This document shows, piece by piece, positions 15,205 to 23,159 of a stretch of DNA of 40,415 nucleotides (its first letter is position 1; every line of letters starts with the position of its first letter). The translations under genes and the position numbers were made by a program. Source of the DNA: an uncultured Anaerolineae bacterium (GTDB lineage Bacteria > Chloroflexota > Anaerolineae > Aggregatilineales > Phototrophicaceae); the NCBI GenBank assembly GCA_937922795.1, contig CALAJK010000031.1, positions 1 through 40,415 of the forward strand, read 5' to 3'. The notes under the pieces were generated by a model that was not told the origin of the DNA, made no database searches, and saw only the letters and a list, made by a program, of their open reading frames with translations.

Positions 15205-16464
15205 ATGGCAGAAACGATCACGATTCTCGAGAACAAACGCATCCTGCTGGGCGTGACTGGCAGCATTGCAGTCTATAAGGCGGCCGACCTGGCCAGCAAG
15301 CTGACGCAGGCCGGCGCGCAGGTGGATGTCATCATGACCGAGGCGGCGCAGCGGTTCGTGACGCCGCTGACGTTTCAATCGGTCACCGGCCGGCCGGTGT
15401 ACACCAGCCTGTGGGATGCGGGCGGCGAGGGGCTGCCGACGCATATCGCCCACGTCGGCCTGGGCGAGGGTGCGGACCTGCTGGTGATCGCGCCCTGCAC
15501 CGCCAACACGCTGGCACGGTTGGCGCATGGTCACGCCGACGACCTGCTGAGCGTGACGGCGCTGGCCGCCCGCTGCCCGCTGGTGATCGCCCCCGCCATG
15601 GACGGCGGCATGTACAGCCAGGAGGTGGTGCAGTTCAATCTGCGCATCCTGCAGGGGCGCGGGGCGCTGCTCATCGAGCCGGAGGAAGGGCGCTTCGCCT
15701 CCGGCCTGGTGGGCAAGGGACGCCTGCCGGAGACGCTGACGCTCATCGGCCACATTCGGCGGGCGTTAGGGCGCGACGGCGCGCTGAAGGGGCGCAAGGT
15801 GGTGGTGACGGCCGGCGGCACGCGCGAGCCGATTGACCCCGTGCGTTTCATCAGCAATCGTTCCAGCGGCAAGCAGGGATACGCGCTGGCACAGGCGGCG
15901 CTGGACGCCGGCGCCCAGACGGTGACGCTCATCAGCGCCGCTCGCGGCCTGCCCACGCCGGTGGGCGCCGATCTCATCCCCGTCGGCAGCGCGGCTGAGA
16001 TGCTGTACGCGGTGCTGACGTTCGCCGCCAGCGCCGATCTGCTGCTGATGGCCGCGGCTGTGGCGGACTTCATGCTGCCGGACGTGTCTACCCATAAGAT
16101 CAAGAAACGAGAAGATGGGGATGAAGGGCTGACGCTGACGCTGGCGCGCACCCCGGACATCCTAACGGTGGTCAAGAACCGCCGCGCCGAGACCGGGATG
16201 CCGCGGGTGGTGGTGGGTTTTGCTGCCGAAAGTCATAATTTGCTGGCCAACGCCCAAGCCAAATTAATCCGCAAGGGGCTGGATCTGCTAGTCGCCAATG
16301 ACATCACCGCCCCCGACGCCGGCTTTGAAGTGGACACCAACCGGATCATCATCCTGGACGCGGACGGCGGGCAGGAGGCGCTCGATCTGACGACCAAGAC
16401 CCGCGCCGCCGAACGGATCATCGCCCGCGCCGCGGCGCTGTTAAGCGACCAAAGCGGGAGTTAA
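15205..16464 (+). CDS. coaBC: Bifunctional CoaBC, coenzyme A synthesis
   Basis: A 419-residue fusion of phosphopantothenoylcysteine decarboxylase (CoaC, about 1-190) and phosphopantothenate-cysteine ligase (CoaB, about 195-415). CoaC shows the flavoprotein start KRILLGVTGSIAVYKAADLA and the catalytic His (H84, in HVGLGEGAD). CoaB shows VVVTAGGTREPIDPVRFISN, SSGKQGYALA, AAAVADF, the KIKK lysine and LLVANDITAPD. Two CoaC residues essential in E. coli are changed: the Asn of PAMN is Asp (D133, PAMDGGMY), and the Cys of ACG is Ser (S166, FASGLVGKGR). ATG 15205 is chosen over an upstream TTG. The gene ends in an intrinsic terminator. It is presumably the only coaBC in the genome, so function would be expected despite the changes. 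Confidence 0.93.
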   Translation: MAETITILENKRILLGVTGSIAVYKAADLASKLTQAGAQVDVIMTEAAQRFVTPLTFQSVTGRPVYTSLWDAGGEGLPTHIAHVGLGEGADLLVIAPCTANTLARLAHGHADDLLSVTALAARCPLVIAPAMDGGMYSQEVVQFNLRILQGRGALLIEPEEGRFASGLVGKGRLPETLTLIGHIRRALGRDGALKGRKVVVTAGGTREPIDPVRFISNRSSGKQGYALAQAALDAGAQTVTLISAARGLPTPVGADLIPVGSAAEMLYAVLTFAASADLLLMAAAVADFMLPDVSTHKIKKREDGDEGLTLTLARTPDILTVVKNRRAETGMPRVVVGFAAESHNLLANAQAKLIRKGLDLLVANDITAPDAGFEVDTNRIIILDADGGQEALDLTTKTRAAERIIARAAALLSDQSGS

Positions 16465-16487
16465 AGCAAGATTTAACCTCTTTTTTT
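16458..16487 (+). terminator. Intrinsic terminator of coaBC
   Basis: GAGTTAAA (16458-16465) pairs with TTTAA-C-CTC (16472-16480, one bulged C), a 6-base loop, followed by seven T (16481-16487). The stop codon TAA of coaBC lies inside the 5' arm, so the terminator overlaps the gene end. Confidence 0.75.
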
Positions 16488-16498
16488 CAGGTTCTAAA

Positions 16499-16527
16499 TT
16501 GTGCTGCCTGGTGATTGAACCTATAAT
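16499..16527 (+). promoter_or_regulatory. Promoter of the secreted protein gene at 16589
   Basis: TTGTGC (16499-16504), a 17-base spacer, and a consensus TATAAT (16522-16527). It starts 11 bases after the coaBC terminator T-run. Confidence 0.7.
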
Positions 16528-16588
16528 GGCACTTAAGGAGGCTCAGCTTCCCCATCTATGTCTGCATACGTTGAGGAGTAGACCATTC

Positions 16589-17665
16589 ATGAAATCCCGT
16601 CTCGCAGTGTTCATGTTAGTCTTCGTGTTGATGTTGGGTGCGGTAGTCACTGTTTCGGCTCAGGGGATGGATCCTTGTCTAGGATTGTCAGCTTCTGACT
16701 GCCAGATTCTGGCGGATGCGGAGGCGAAGGCCGCGGAACTGACCAATTTCACGCAGAGCTTCAAGTTCAGCCTGGACATCGGCGGCCTGGGGATGCTGGC
16801 TCCCGGCATGAGCACGATCAATATCAGCGCCAGCGCCGTTGACAGCCCGTTTGTGCTTGACGCTGCTAAAGCGATGGACGACCCAACCGCGGCGTTAGCT
16901 ATGGCGATGAACCTGAAAGGCAGCATCAGCGGCACTGGCGAGGGTGACTCGGCTGGCTCGATCAGCTTCGTCATCGTGGACGGTGTGTTCTATGCCCAAA
17001 ACCCCGAAACCGGTCAGTGGGCGGGCGCCAAGCTGACGGACGTGATCGAAGCGGCTGGCTCGCAGGGGCTGCCCTTCGACCCGGAGGCGCTGCTGGAAGG
17101 CGACACGAGCGGCATGGATGCTATGGGCGACCCGACCGCGGCGCTGGAGGCGCTGGGGCTGGGTGACCTCGACCCGATGGCGCTGCTGAACACGCCGGGC
17201 TTCCTGGGCCAGCAGCGTGTGGCGGACGCTTCGGCCAACGGCCAGGCGCAGTACGCTTTTGAGTCCACCATTGACTTCGGCGCGCTGTTCAAATCGCCAG
17301 ATTTTCGGAATCTGCTGAACGGTCTGCTCCAATCAGCCGCGGAGCAGGATCCGGAATCCGCGCAGGTGGCCATGCTGCTGCCCATGTTCCTGCAGGGCAG
17401 CGAAGCCAGCGTCAAGCTGACGCGCTGGATCGGCCAGAGCGACATGTTCCTGCACCGGCTGGTGCTGGAAGTTAACGCCAGTATCGACCTGAACGCCCTG
17501 GCCGGCGGCGCGGGCAGCGGCTCGCAGGGCGCCCAGATGGAGCCGATCACGCTGAACATGGTACTGGATGTGCAGCTCAGCCAGCACAATGCCACCGCCG
17601 CGCCCACGGCTCCCGCGGGCGCAGAGATCGTGCCGCTAGAAGAGCTCATGTCGGCGGCTATGTAG
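16589..17665 (+). CDS. Secreted protein, possibly LppX/LolA-like fold
   Basis: A 358-residue exported protein. The first 30 residues form a Sec signal peptide (KSRLAVFMLVFVLMLGAVV, cleavage near VSAQG). There is no lipobox cysteine. The mature region has repeated amphipathic beta stretches (FSLDIGGLG, ISFVIVDGVFYAQNPETGQW, AQYAFESTIDF, LVLEVNASIDLNAL) broken by acidic loops rich in Asp/Ala/Met, and one Cys pair near the N-terminus. This resembles the half-barrel lipid-binding proteins of the LppX/LprG or LolA type, but I do not see a diagnostic motif. GAGGAG at 16573-16578 fixes the ATG. It is a monocistronic unit between two intrinsic terminators, with a strong promoter, so probably well expressed. 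Confidence 0.65.
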   Translation: MKSRLAVFMLVFVLMLGAVVTVSAQGMDPCLGLSASDCQILADAEAKAAELTNFTQSFKFSLDIGGLGMLAPGMSTINISASAVDSPFVLDAAKAMDDPTAALAMAMNLKGSISGTGEGDSAGSISFVIVDGVFYAQNPETGQWAGAKLTDVIEAAGSQGLPFDPEALLEGDTSGMDAMGDPTAALEALGLGDLDPMALLNTPGFLGQQRVADASANGQAQYAFESTIDFGALFKSPDFRNLLNGLLQSAAEQDPESAQVAMLLPMFLQGSEASVKLTRWIGQSDMFLHRLVLEVNASIDLNALAGGAGSGSQGAQMEPITLNMVLDVQLSQHNATAAPTAPAGAEIVPLEELMSAAM

Positions 17666-17694
17666 CTGCCGGCGCGAACGCCTGGCAGCATGCG

Positions 17695-17722
17695 CGGGCT
17701 GTCCTCGAGGGCAGCCCGTTTT
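17695..17722 (+). terminator. Intrinsic terminator
   Basis: CGGGCTG (17695-17701) pairs with CAGCCCG (17712-17718), with a self-complementary loop region, followed by TTTT. It closes the secreted-protein unit, 30 bases after its stop. Confidence 0.7.
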
Positions 17723-17770
17723 GATTCCAGCGCCGGGCAAGCGCCGCTGTACTTCGGCGGCCTGCTCCAC

Positions 17771-17776
17771 TATAAT
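17771..17776 (+). promoter_or_regulatory. -10 box of the gene at 17806
   Basis: A consensus TATAAT 30 bases upstream of the ATG. The -35 region is weak (TGTACT at 17748-17753). Confidence 0.5.
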
Positions 17777-17805
17777 CCGCCAGACACGATTGTGTGGAGC
17801 TGTGC

Positions 17806-18930
17806 ATGGTTTCACCGGATGATACGCAGCCGCGTCTGCCCCGCGTCCCGGCGGAAGATGCGGCTTATACCCCTCCAGGATTCATCAACCCGCTGGAGGA
17901 CGACCAGCCCGCCGGCGGTCCAGGCTGTCTGGTCTGGGGGCTGTTGAGCCTGATGGTGATCGGGTGCGCTGGCCTGACCATTCTGCTGTCAGGCGTGGCC
18001 GGCTGGACTTCCGGCCAGCGGATCGCCCAGCTTAACGCCGCCGCCACCCAGGACGCCGTCGTGGCCGAGCAGCTCAACCGCATCCCGCAGGATGTCGCCA
18101 GCGGTAACCAAACGCTGCTGGCGGCGCGTTTGCGCTATCTGGCGACGCTGACGCCCGGCGTGTCCGGCCTGGTTGAGCTGGCGCAGACCGCCACCGCCGT
18201 TCATTTGAATGCCCTGCCGACGGCCACGCCGCCGCCGACCGAGACGGAAGCCGCCATCCTGACCCCGGCCTCGCTCGAACCGCCGACGACGGTCGCGCCG
18301 CCGCCCAGCGGGCTGACGCTGGATCTCGACCGGCTGCTGGACGATGCCCAGGCGGCGGTGGACGTGCGCGACTGGAGCGCGGCCATCGAGCTGCTGGACG
18401 TGATCGCCGCCGCCGATCCCGGCTACCAGACGCTGACGGTGCGCGACCTGCTCGGCCAGGCGCTGCGGAGCCGGGCGCTGGCGCTGTTCCGCTCCGGCAG
18501 TTTGGGCGATCTGGCCGAGGCCATCGTGTTGACCGACCGCGCCGCCCAGTTCGGCGATGTGGGCGAGTTGGCGTATGAGAGCTACATCGGCAGCCTGTAC
18601 CTAGACGCGCTCAACAGCATCGGCGTCAGCTATCCCACCGCCATCGCCGCCTTGCAAACTGTCTATCGCCAGGTTCCGGGCTACCGTGATGTAGCCCAAC
18701 TGCTGTTCAGCCAGTACATGGGCTACGGCGACGCCTGGGCTGCCCAGGGCGATTTCTGCGCCGCGGCCGCCCAGTACCAGGGGGCGCTGGGCGTATTCGC
18801 CAGCGCTGAAGCCGCGGCCAAACGCGACAATGCCCAGACCGCCTGCGCCCAGGCGACGCTCAACCCGGGGATCACGCTGCCTGATGGGACATTCCAGCCG
18901 ATCGCGCCAATTGGCGTGCCGGGGACGTAG
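17806..18930 (+). CDS. Membrane-anchored protein with TPR-like extracytoplasmic part
   Basis: A 374-residue protein. A proline/acid-rich cytoplasmic tail of about 40 residues is followed by one transmembrane helix (CLVWGLLSLMVIGCAGLTILLSG). Next come a helical segment, a Thr/Pro-rich linker (TATPPPTETEAA, TTVAPPPSG), and a helical region with TPR-like pairs (DWSAAIELLDVIAAADPGY, LGDLAEAIVLTDRAAQFG, GDFCAAAAQYQGALGVFAS). It ends in a short proline-rich tail. No catalytic motif is visible, and a scaffold role is the most one can infer. GGAG at 17796-17799 supports ATG 17806. Confidence 0.65.
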   Translation: MVSPDDTQPRLPRVPAEDAAYTPPGFINPLEDDQPAGGPGCLVWGLLSLMVIGCAGLTILLSGVAGWTSGQRIAQLNAAATQDAVVAEQLNRIPQDVASGNQTLLAARLRYLATLTPGVSGLVELAQTATAVHLNALPTATPPPTETEAAILTPASLEPPTTVAPPPSGLTLDLDRLLDDAQAAVDVRDWSAAIELLDVIAAADPGYQTLTVRDLLGQALRSRALALFRSGSLGDLAEAIVLTDRAAQFGDVGELAYESYIGSLYLDALNSIGVSYPTAIAALQTVYRQVPGYRDVAQLLFSQYMGYGDAWAAQGDFCAAAAQYQGALGVFASAEAAAKRDNAQTACAQATLNPGITLPDGTFQPIAPIGVPGT

Positions 18931-18994
18931 CCTCTCATGCGGCATTAATCATCATTTCACGTTCAGTTCAGTTAGAAAGCCTAAATTCAGGCTA

Positions 18995-19067
18995 GCAAAT
19001 CTGGAACATGGGTTGTGCTCATTCCTCCGAAGTGGTGCGAGTTGTGTTGTAAACAATCCAGATTTGC
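18995..19067. repeat. Perfect 11-bp inverted repeat in an intergenic region
   Basis: GCAAATCTGGA (18995-19005) and TCCAGATTTGC (19057-19067) are exact reverse complements separated by 51 bases. They could close a structured RNA of about 73 bases or mark a small mobile remnant. The 18931-19242 spacer is lower in GC than the genes beside it and holds no supported ORF. Confidence 0.5.
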
Positions 19068-19128
19068 GGGCAAGCCGGATTTGGAGATTGGCGTCACCTG
19101 GTCCATAGGCAAGCCCTTCCCTCTGCAG

Positions 19129-19163
19129 GCTGCTCAGATGTGCTCCCCCTCACACTGAGCAGC
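19129..19163. terminator. 13-bp stem-loop upstream of the tail-tube gene
   Basis: GCTGCTCAG-A-TGTG (19129-19142) pairs with CACA-CTGAGCAGC (19151-19163): 13 pairs, one bulged A, and an 8-base loop CTCCCCCT. TTGTGATT follows, so the U-tract is weak. It may end transcription from the left or belong to a structured RNA. The promoter of the next gene starts immediately after it. Confidence 0.5.
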
Positions 19164-19191
19164 TTGTGATTCCTGGCGCTGACGTTATACT
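19164..19191 (+). promoter_or_regulatory. Promoter of the tail-tube-like gene
   Basis: TTGTGA (19164-19169), a 16-base spacer, and TATACT (19186-19191) in the extended form CGTTATACTGTT. Transcription would begin about 45 bases before the ATG. Confidence 0.55.
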
Positions 19192-19242
19192 GTTCCCTGG
19201 GCAAACCCAACTCGATCACGCTCATCATCAGGAGTCCGGCTT

Positions 19243-19707
19243 ATGTCTGATCTGACAGTCCCGGCCAGCAGCGCCAGCGCCAATTTGCAGGTGGTTGACA
19301 GCCTGTGCGCCAACGAATTTGCCGTTGAAGTGGACGGCCAGCGCGTGAGCGGCATCCTGCGCGTGTCCGGCCTGACATCCTTCAAACTGGAAGTGAAAAC
19401 GACCACCTCATTGAAGCAGCTCTTCGATCCGTTCAAAGTGGTCAAGATGGTGCAGCGGGATCCTAATCTGCCGATCAACCGCTGGATCCGGGAGACGATC
19501 GCCGCGAAAGCCGACATCGTGCGCCCGACGCGCACGCTGACTGTGATCGCGCTGGACGACGGCGTGGAGACGCGGCGCTGGACTGCGCCCAACGCCTGGA
19601 TCAGCGAGATCAGTTATTCGGACTTCAACACCGGGTCGCCTGAGCTGGTGGAGGAGACGCTGGTGATCCAGCACGACGGCATCGAGGAGAGCTGGCCGGG
19701 GGCCTGA
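19243..19707 (+). CDS. T4 gp19-like tail-tube protein, orphan
   Basis: A 154-residue protein of the phage T4 gp19 / contractile-injection inner-tube family. The pattern fits: FAVEVDGQRVSGILRVSGLTS at the start, a central KQLFDPFKVVKMVQRDPNLP-like strand-helix, INRWIRETI, and the closing WTAPNAWISEISYSDFN then ELVEETLVIQHDGIEE. In contractile systems such proteins stack as hexamers to form the tube. AGGAG at 19230-19234 fixes the ATG, and it has its own promoter. No sheath, baseplate, spike or ATPase gene is in the window, and both neighbours are membrane proteins. It may be a remnant, a spare tube gene for a system elsewhere, or a repurposed self-assembling protein. Confidence 0.75.
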   Translation: MSDLTVPASSASANLQVVDSLCANEFAVEVDGQRVSGILRVSGLTSFKLEVKTTTSLKQLFDPFKVVKMVQRDPNLPINRWIRETIAAKADIVRPTRTLTVIALDDGVETRRWTAPNAWISEISYSDFNTGSPELVEETLVIQHDGIEESWPGA

Positions 19708-20066
19708 TCCCTGCCGGCGCCGCCCATTCCGGCGCATTGAGCCGCCAGCTCCGACTAGCCTTTCCAAATTGAGCTCATCGAACAGTGGAGTCATCGCCAG
19801 CCCTTTCCTTCACCAACCCTGCGCCCGGCGCAGCGCTGCCTAGACGCTAATGGGAATTACAGCGCGGCGTGCCGTCTGGTGACCGCACCTGTTAGACTGC
19901 TCTCGGCGCAACTAGACGCCGACGCTCACAGCCGGCTGTGTATGCGCCTCACGGAGCGACAGCGCCCGCCGGCCATCGTCCAGCCGTCAGCCGCCCGACT
20001 TGGAAAGCTGGCCATTTCGACCTATAGTTGAACATGAGCGTCGTGCACCTCACGCCAGGGGCTGCC
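19708..20066. other. Intergenic stretch, no supported gene
   Basis: About 360 GC-rich bases with stop codons in every frame. TATAGT at 20024-20029 could be the -10 box of the next gene. I see nothing else that can be supported. Confidence 0.4.
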
Positions 20067-21374
20067 ATGTTCCGACCGCTGCTGATCGCCGTCTTGCTGT
20101 CCGTCCAATTGCTCACCGCCGCCGCCCAGACGGACGCTCCGGACTACGCTATCCGCAACATCCGAGGGCGCATCTCGGAAGATGGCGCCCAGGCCGTCGT
20201 CGAATTTGAAGTTCAGAACCTGGGCGGTGCCGCCAGCGAACGCGCCACCGCCAGCCTGAGAGTCATCCGCACCGGCGAGGAGATCGCCACCGCCATCGTG
20301 CCGCCGCTGGCTTCCGGCGGCCTGTTCACGGTGCGGCTAGTGTTCGATACCGCCTTGTTCGCGCCGGGCAGCGTCGAGTCACTGCGGGCGGCAGTCGGCG
20401 TGGATGAGGTTGAGCCAGCCGGCGCTCAGACGCTGCTGAACAACTACGCGCAGATCAGCCTGACGTTCCCCGAACGAGCTGAGGCCACGCCCGAACCAGC
20501 GCCGCCCGCGCCTGAGCCGGCGGATGATCCGGTGAACCGGCTGCTCGCCCCGTTGGGCATCCAAGTGGACTGGTCTGACCCGGTGCAGCTCGCCATCATG
20601 GCGGCATTAGCCCTGACGGCGCTCATCTTGCTGCTCATCCTGTGGGTGATCCTGCGGCTGCTGTTCGGTCGCCCCCCCAGTTTTAGCAACTGGTCGCCGC
20701 CCTACGCCACGGCCTTCCCGCACGACCCCAACTCGGTGCCTGGCCGCCGGCAGCAGTGGCAGCAGCACGCCCAGAACAATTTGTTGCCGCCGCCGACCGC
20801 CGAAGGGGCAGCCTATGCCCGTAAGCTGCTGCTCGGATCGGACGGCCGGCCGCTGTCCGGCTGGCAGGTGATGGCCATCCGTATCTGCCAGTACGATATG
20901 TACGGCCGCCTCAGCCGCAGCCAGGCGCTGGCCTCGCGCCGGCTGGTGCGTCGGCTGAACGGGGCGCTGCGGCGAGCTGGGGCGCTGGACGACGAGCTGC
21001 TGCTGCGCCGGCTGCGGCCGGTGGGGCGCGGGCTGGCGGCTAGGCTGCGCCGCCGCGCCACCGCGCGCACGGCCATGCTGCCGGTGGCGCTGGATGTGCG
21101 GCTGCGCGGCAAACACGGCGATGCGCACATCTTGTTCGAGCTGTATCAGTGCCGCTATGGCGAATGGCAGCGCCTCGACCAATGGGAACCGGAAATGCTG
21201 GTCGGCGGGCGCTGGATCGAGGAGAGCTACACCTTCACCGCTTACGGCCAGCGCCCCGGCGAGAGCACTGCCGCTTTCTACCAGCGGTTGGGGGATGATC
21301 TGACGCTGGCGCTGGCCAGCATGGTGAGCCCTCCCGCCGCGACGGATACCTCGCCGCATGCGCTGACCGCGTGA
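20067..21374 (+). CDS. Membrane protein with extracytoplasmic CARDB-like domain and cytoplasmic C-domain
   Basis: A 435-residue protein. A signal peptide (FRPLLIAVLLSVQLLTAAA) is followed by a beta-rich domain that resembles CARDB/Ig-type modules (DGAQAVVEFEVQNLGGAAS, then VRLVFDTALFAPGS). A proline-rich linker leads to one transmembrane helix (LAIMAALALTALILLLILWVILRLL is the span). A basic cytoplasmic domain of about 220 residues follows, with an Arg-dense helix (LRRAGALDDELLLRRLRPVGRG) and a final beta-helix segment (HILFELYQCRYGEWQRLDQW). I do not recognise the cytoplasmic domain. ATG 20067 is chosen because AGGGG precedes it and it starts the signal peptide; a TTG at 20028 and an ATG at 20034 are alternatives. 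Confidence 0.65.
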   Translation: MFRPLLIAVLLSVQLLTAAAQTDAPDYAIRNIRGRISEDGAQAVVEFEVQNLGGAASERATASLRVIRTGEEIATAIVPPLASGGLFTVRLVFDTALFAPGSVESLRAAVGVDEVEPAGAQTLLNNYAQISLTFPERAEATPEPAPPAPEPADDPVNRLLAPLGIQVDWSDPVQLAIMAALALTALILLLILWVILRLLFGRPPSFSNWSPPYATAFPHDPNSVPGRRQQWQQHAQNNLLPPPTAEGAAYARKLLLGSDGRPLSGWQVMAIRICQYDMYGRLSRSQALASRRLVRRLNGALRRAGALDDELLLRRLRPVGRGLAARLRRRATARTAMLPVALDVRLRGKHGDAHILFELYQCRYGEWQRLDQWEPEMLVGGRWIEESYTFTAYGQRPGESTAAFYQRLGDDLTLALASMVSPPAATDTSPHALTA

Positions 21375-21395
21375 TGGCAGGCCGTAAGCCCCGCC

Positions 21396-21866
21396 ATGAG
21401 TGCCCATCTACGCCTGGCGTCCCTGCCCGCTGAACGGGGCGTCTACTGCCTCGTCCTGCGCCTGTGCGCGCCCGTACAATTGACGGTCGGCCAGCTTGGC
21501 AGCTTCGCCTTTCCCGCTGGGTGGGCAGTGTATGTCGGAAGCGCGGGCGGCGCTGGCGGGCTGCGCGGACGGCTGAAGCACCACTTGGAGCCGGCGAGCA
21601 AGCCCCATTGGCACATCGACTACTTGCGCCATGTCGCGCCAATTCGGGAAATCTGGTATGCTGCCGCCCCCACGCGCGACGAGCACCCATGGGCCGCGGC
21701 GCTATGCAGCCTGCCGGGCGCGGCGATCCCCGCGCCGCGCTTCGGGGCGTCTGACTGTCGGTGTCCGACGCATCTGGCGCATTTCGCCGATGAACCTGAC
21801 GCGGCGGCGCTCAGCCACGCGCTGCGCATCGCGCTGCGGCGCTGGCAGCCTCCTCCAGCCGGATGA
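21396..21866 (+). CDS. GIY-YIG/DUF123-type nuclease-like protein
   Basis: A 156-residue protein of the DUF123 branch of GIY-YIG domains. It shows RGVYCLVLRL (the GIY strand, here GVY), WAVYVGSAGGAGGLRGRL (the YIG strand, here YVG, with the conserved Arg) and KPHWHIDYLR, the hallmark W-H-I-D-Y-L of this group. A late Cys-rich segment GASDCRCPTHLAHF is also usual. Related domains are found fused to endonuclease III in some prokaryotes, which suggests a DNA-repair link; nth lies 4 kb downstream. Activity has not been well defined for the stand-alone form. It starts 21 bases after the preceding gene. Confidence 0.82.
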   Translation: MSAHLRLASLPAERGVYCLVLRLCAPVQLTVGQLGSFAFPAGWAVYVGSAGGAGGLRGRLKHHLEPASKPHWHIDYLRHVAPIREIWYAAAPTRDEHPWAAALCSLPGAAIPAPRFGASDCRCPTHLAHFADEPDAAALSHALRIALRRWQPPPAG

Positions 21867-22055
21867 CGTCCGCCGCGCCGGCCAGACTCAGACCTCCGGC
21901 TTGATCGCATTTCCGAAATGAGCAGCCGCCCTCAGCGCTGGCGGCCGCCGAAACTATCTGTACGCCTGTGCGTCAATAATTGAACAGCGGCGATGCCCAC
22001 CAGCTCGCCCGGCCCGGTTTCACCAACCTCTCACGAACGATTCATGGTCAGTAAA

Positions 22056-22085
22056 TTGACACTACCTCATCGCCGGGCGTAGGAT
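22056..22085 (+). promoter_or_regulatory. Promoter of the ABC exporter operon
   Basis: A consensus TTGACA (22056-22061), an 18-base spacer, and TAGGAT (22080-22085). It gives a leader of about 70 bases before the ATPase gene. Confidence 0.5.
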
Positions 22086-22161
22086 GGCACATGGTGATTG
22101 CGCTGAGTGGCGTGACCGAATTCCAACCAAAGCTTTGGGGTAAATGGGGGAAAGAGCACCA

Positions 22162-23130
22162 ATGCCGAACCGCGAAATTGTCGCCGAAAACCTTGTCAAA
22201 CGCTATAACGGCAGCGTCCTAGCTGTAAATGATGTGTCCTTCCGGGTGAAGTCCGGCGAAATCTTCGGCTTCTTGGGGCCGAACGGTGCTGGCAAGAGCA
22301 CCACCGTCGCCATGCTCACCACGTTGATCGTGCCCACATCGGGCCGCGCCACCGTCGGCGGCTACGACGTGGTCAGCCAGGCCGGTGAGGTGCGCCGCAT
22401 CGCCGGCGTGGCGCTGCAGGAGATCGGCCTCGACCCGCTGATGAAATCGATGGAACTGCTGACCATCCAGGCGCAGTTGTTCGGCATGAGCCGCAAACAG
22501 GCGCAGCAGCGCGCCCGTGAACTGCTAGAGCTGGTCAAGCTGAGCGATGTGACCGACCGACGGGTGGGCAAGTACAGCGGCGGGATGCGCCGCCGCCTGG
22601 ATCTGGCGCTGGCGCTGGCGCACGAGCCGGACATCCTGTTTCTGGATGAGCCGACCACCGGCCTCGACCCGGCCAGCCGCCGCGACATCTGGAATGAAGT
22701 GCGCCGACTGAACCAGCAGTTGGGCATGACTATCTTCCTGACCACCCAGTACCTGGAAGAGGCCGACGAGCTGGCCGACCGCATCGCCATCATCGACGGC
22801 GGCAAGATCGTCGCCGAGGGCGCGCCCGCTGAGCTGAAAGCCAGCTTGGGGAGCGAGTCGATCAACGTCACCTTCCGCGACGTCGAGGCGGTGGACCGCG
22901 CCCGCGCCGCGCTGGCCGGCATGGCCGACCGGATGCAGGCCGATCGCAAGACGCTGCGCCTGTACCTGCCCAACGCCGCCGCCAGCGTGCCGGCCGTCGT
23001 CAGCCGGCTGACTGACGCCGGGCTGGAGCCGGCCTCGCTGACGCTGACCCAACCGACTCTGGATGACGTGTTCCTGCAAGTGACCGGCCAGCGCTTCCGC
23101 GCTGAGGCCGCCGAAGTCGAAGCCGCCTGA
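22162..23130 (+). CDS. ABC exporter ATPase, DrrA type
   Basis: A 322-residue nucleotide-binding subunit of an ABC-2 exporter. It has Walker A GPNGAGKST, signature KYSGGMRRRLDLA, Walker B ILFLDEPTTGLD, and the H-loop position replaced by Gln (FLTTQYLEEADELADR), which is normal in DrrA-like ATPases. The C-terminal 90 residues form the accessory domain of this family, ending LTQPTLDDVFLQVTG. ATG 22162 has GGGGGAAAGAG just before it; ATG 22144 would add six residues. It is followed after 29 bases by its permease. Substrate is unknown: drug and lipid exporters look alike here. Confidence 0.92.
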   Translation: MPNREIVAENLVKRYNGSVLAVNDVSFRVKSGEIFGFLGPNGAGKSTTVAMLTTLIVPTSGRATVGGYDVVSQAGEVRRIAGVALQEIGLDPLMKSMELLTIQAQLFGMSRKQAQQRARELLELVKLSDVTDRRVGKYSGGMRRRLDLALALAHEPDILFLDEPTTGLDPASRRDIWNEVRRLNQQLGMTIFLTTQYLEEADELADRIAIIDGGKIVAEGAPAELKASLGSESINVTFRDVEAVDRARAALAGMADRMQADRKTLRLYLPNAAASVPAVVSRLTDAGLEPASLTLTQPTLDDVFLQVTGQRFRAEAAEVEAA

Positions 23131-23159
23131 GCCAAGAGATAATAAAGGACATCAGCACC

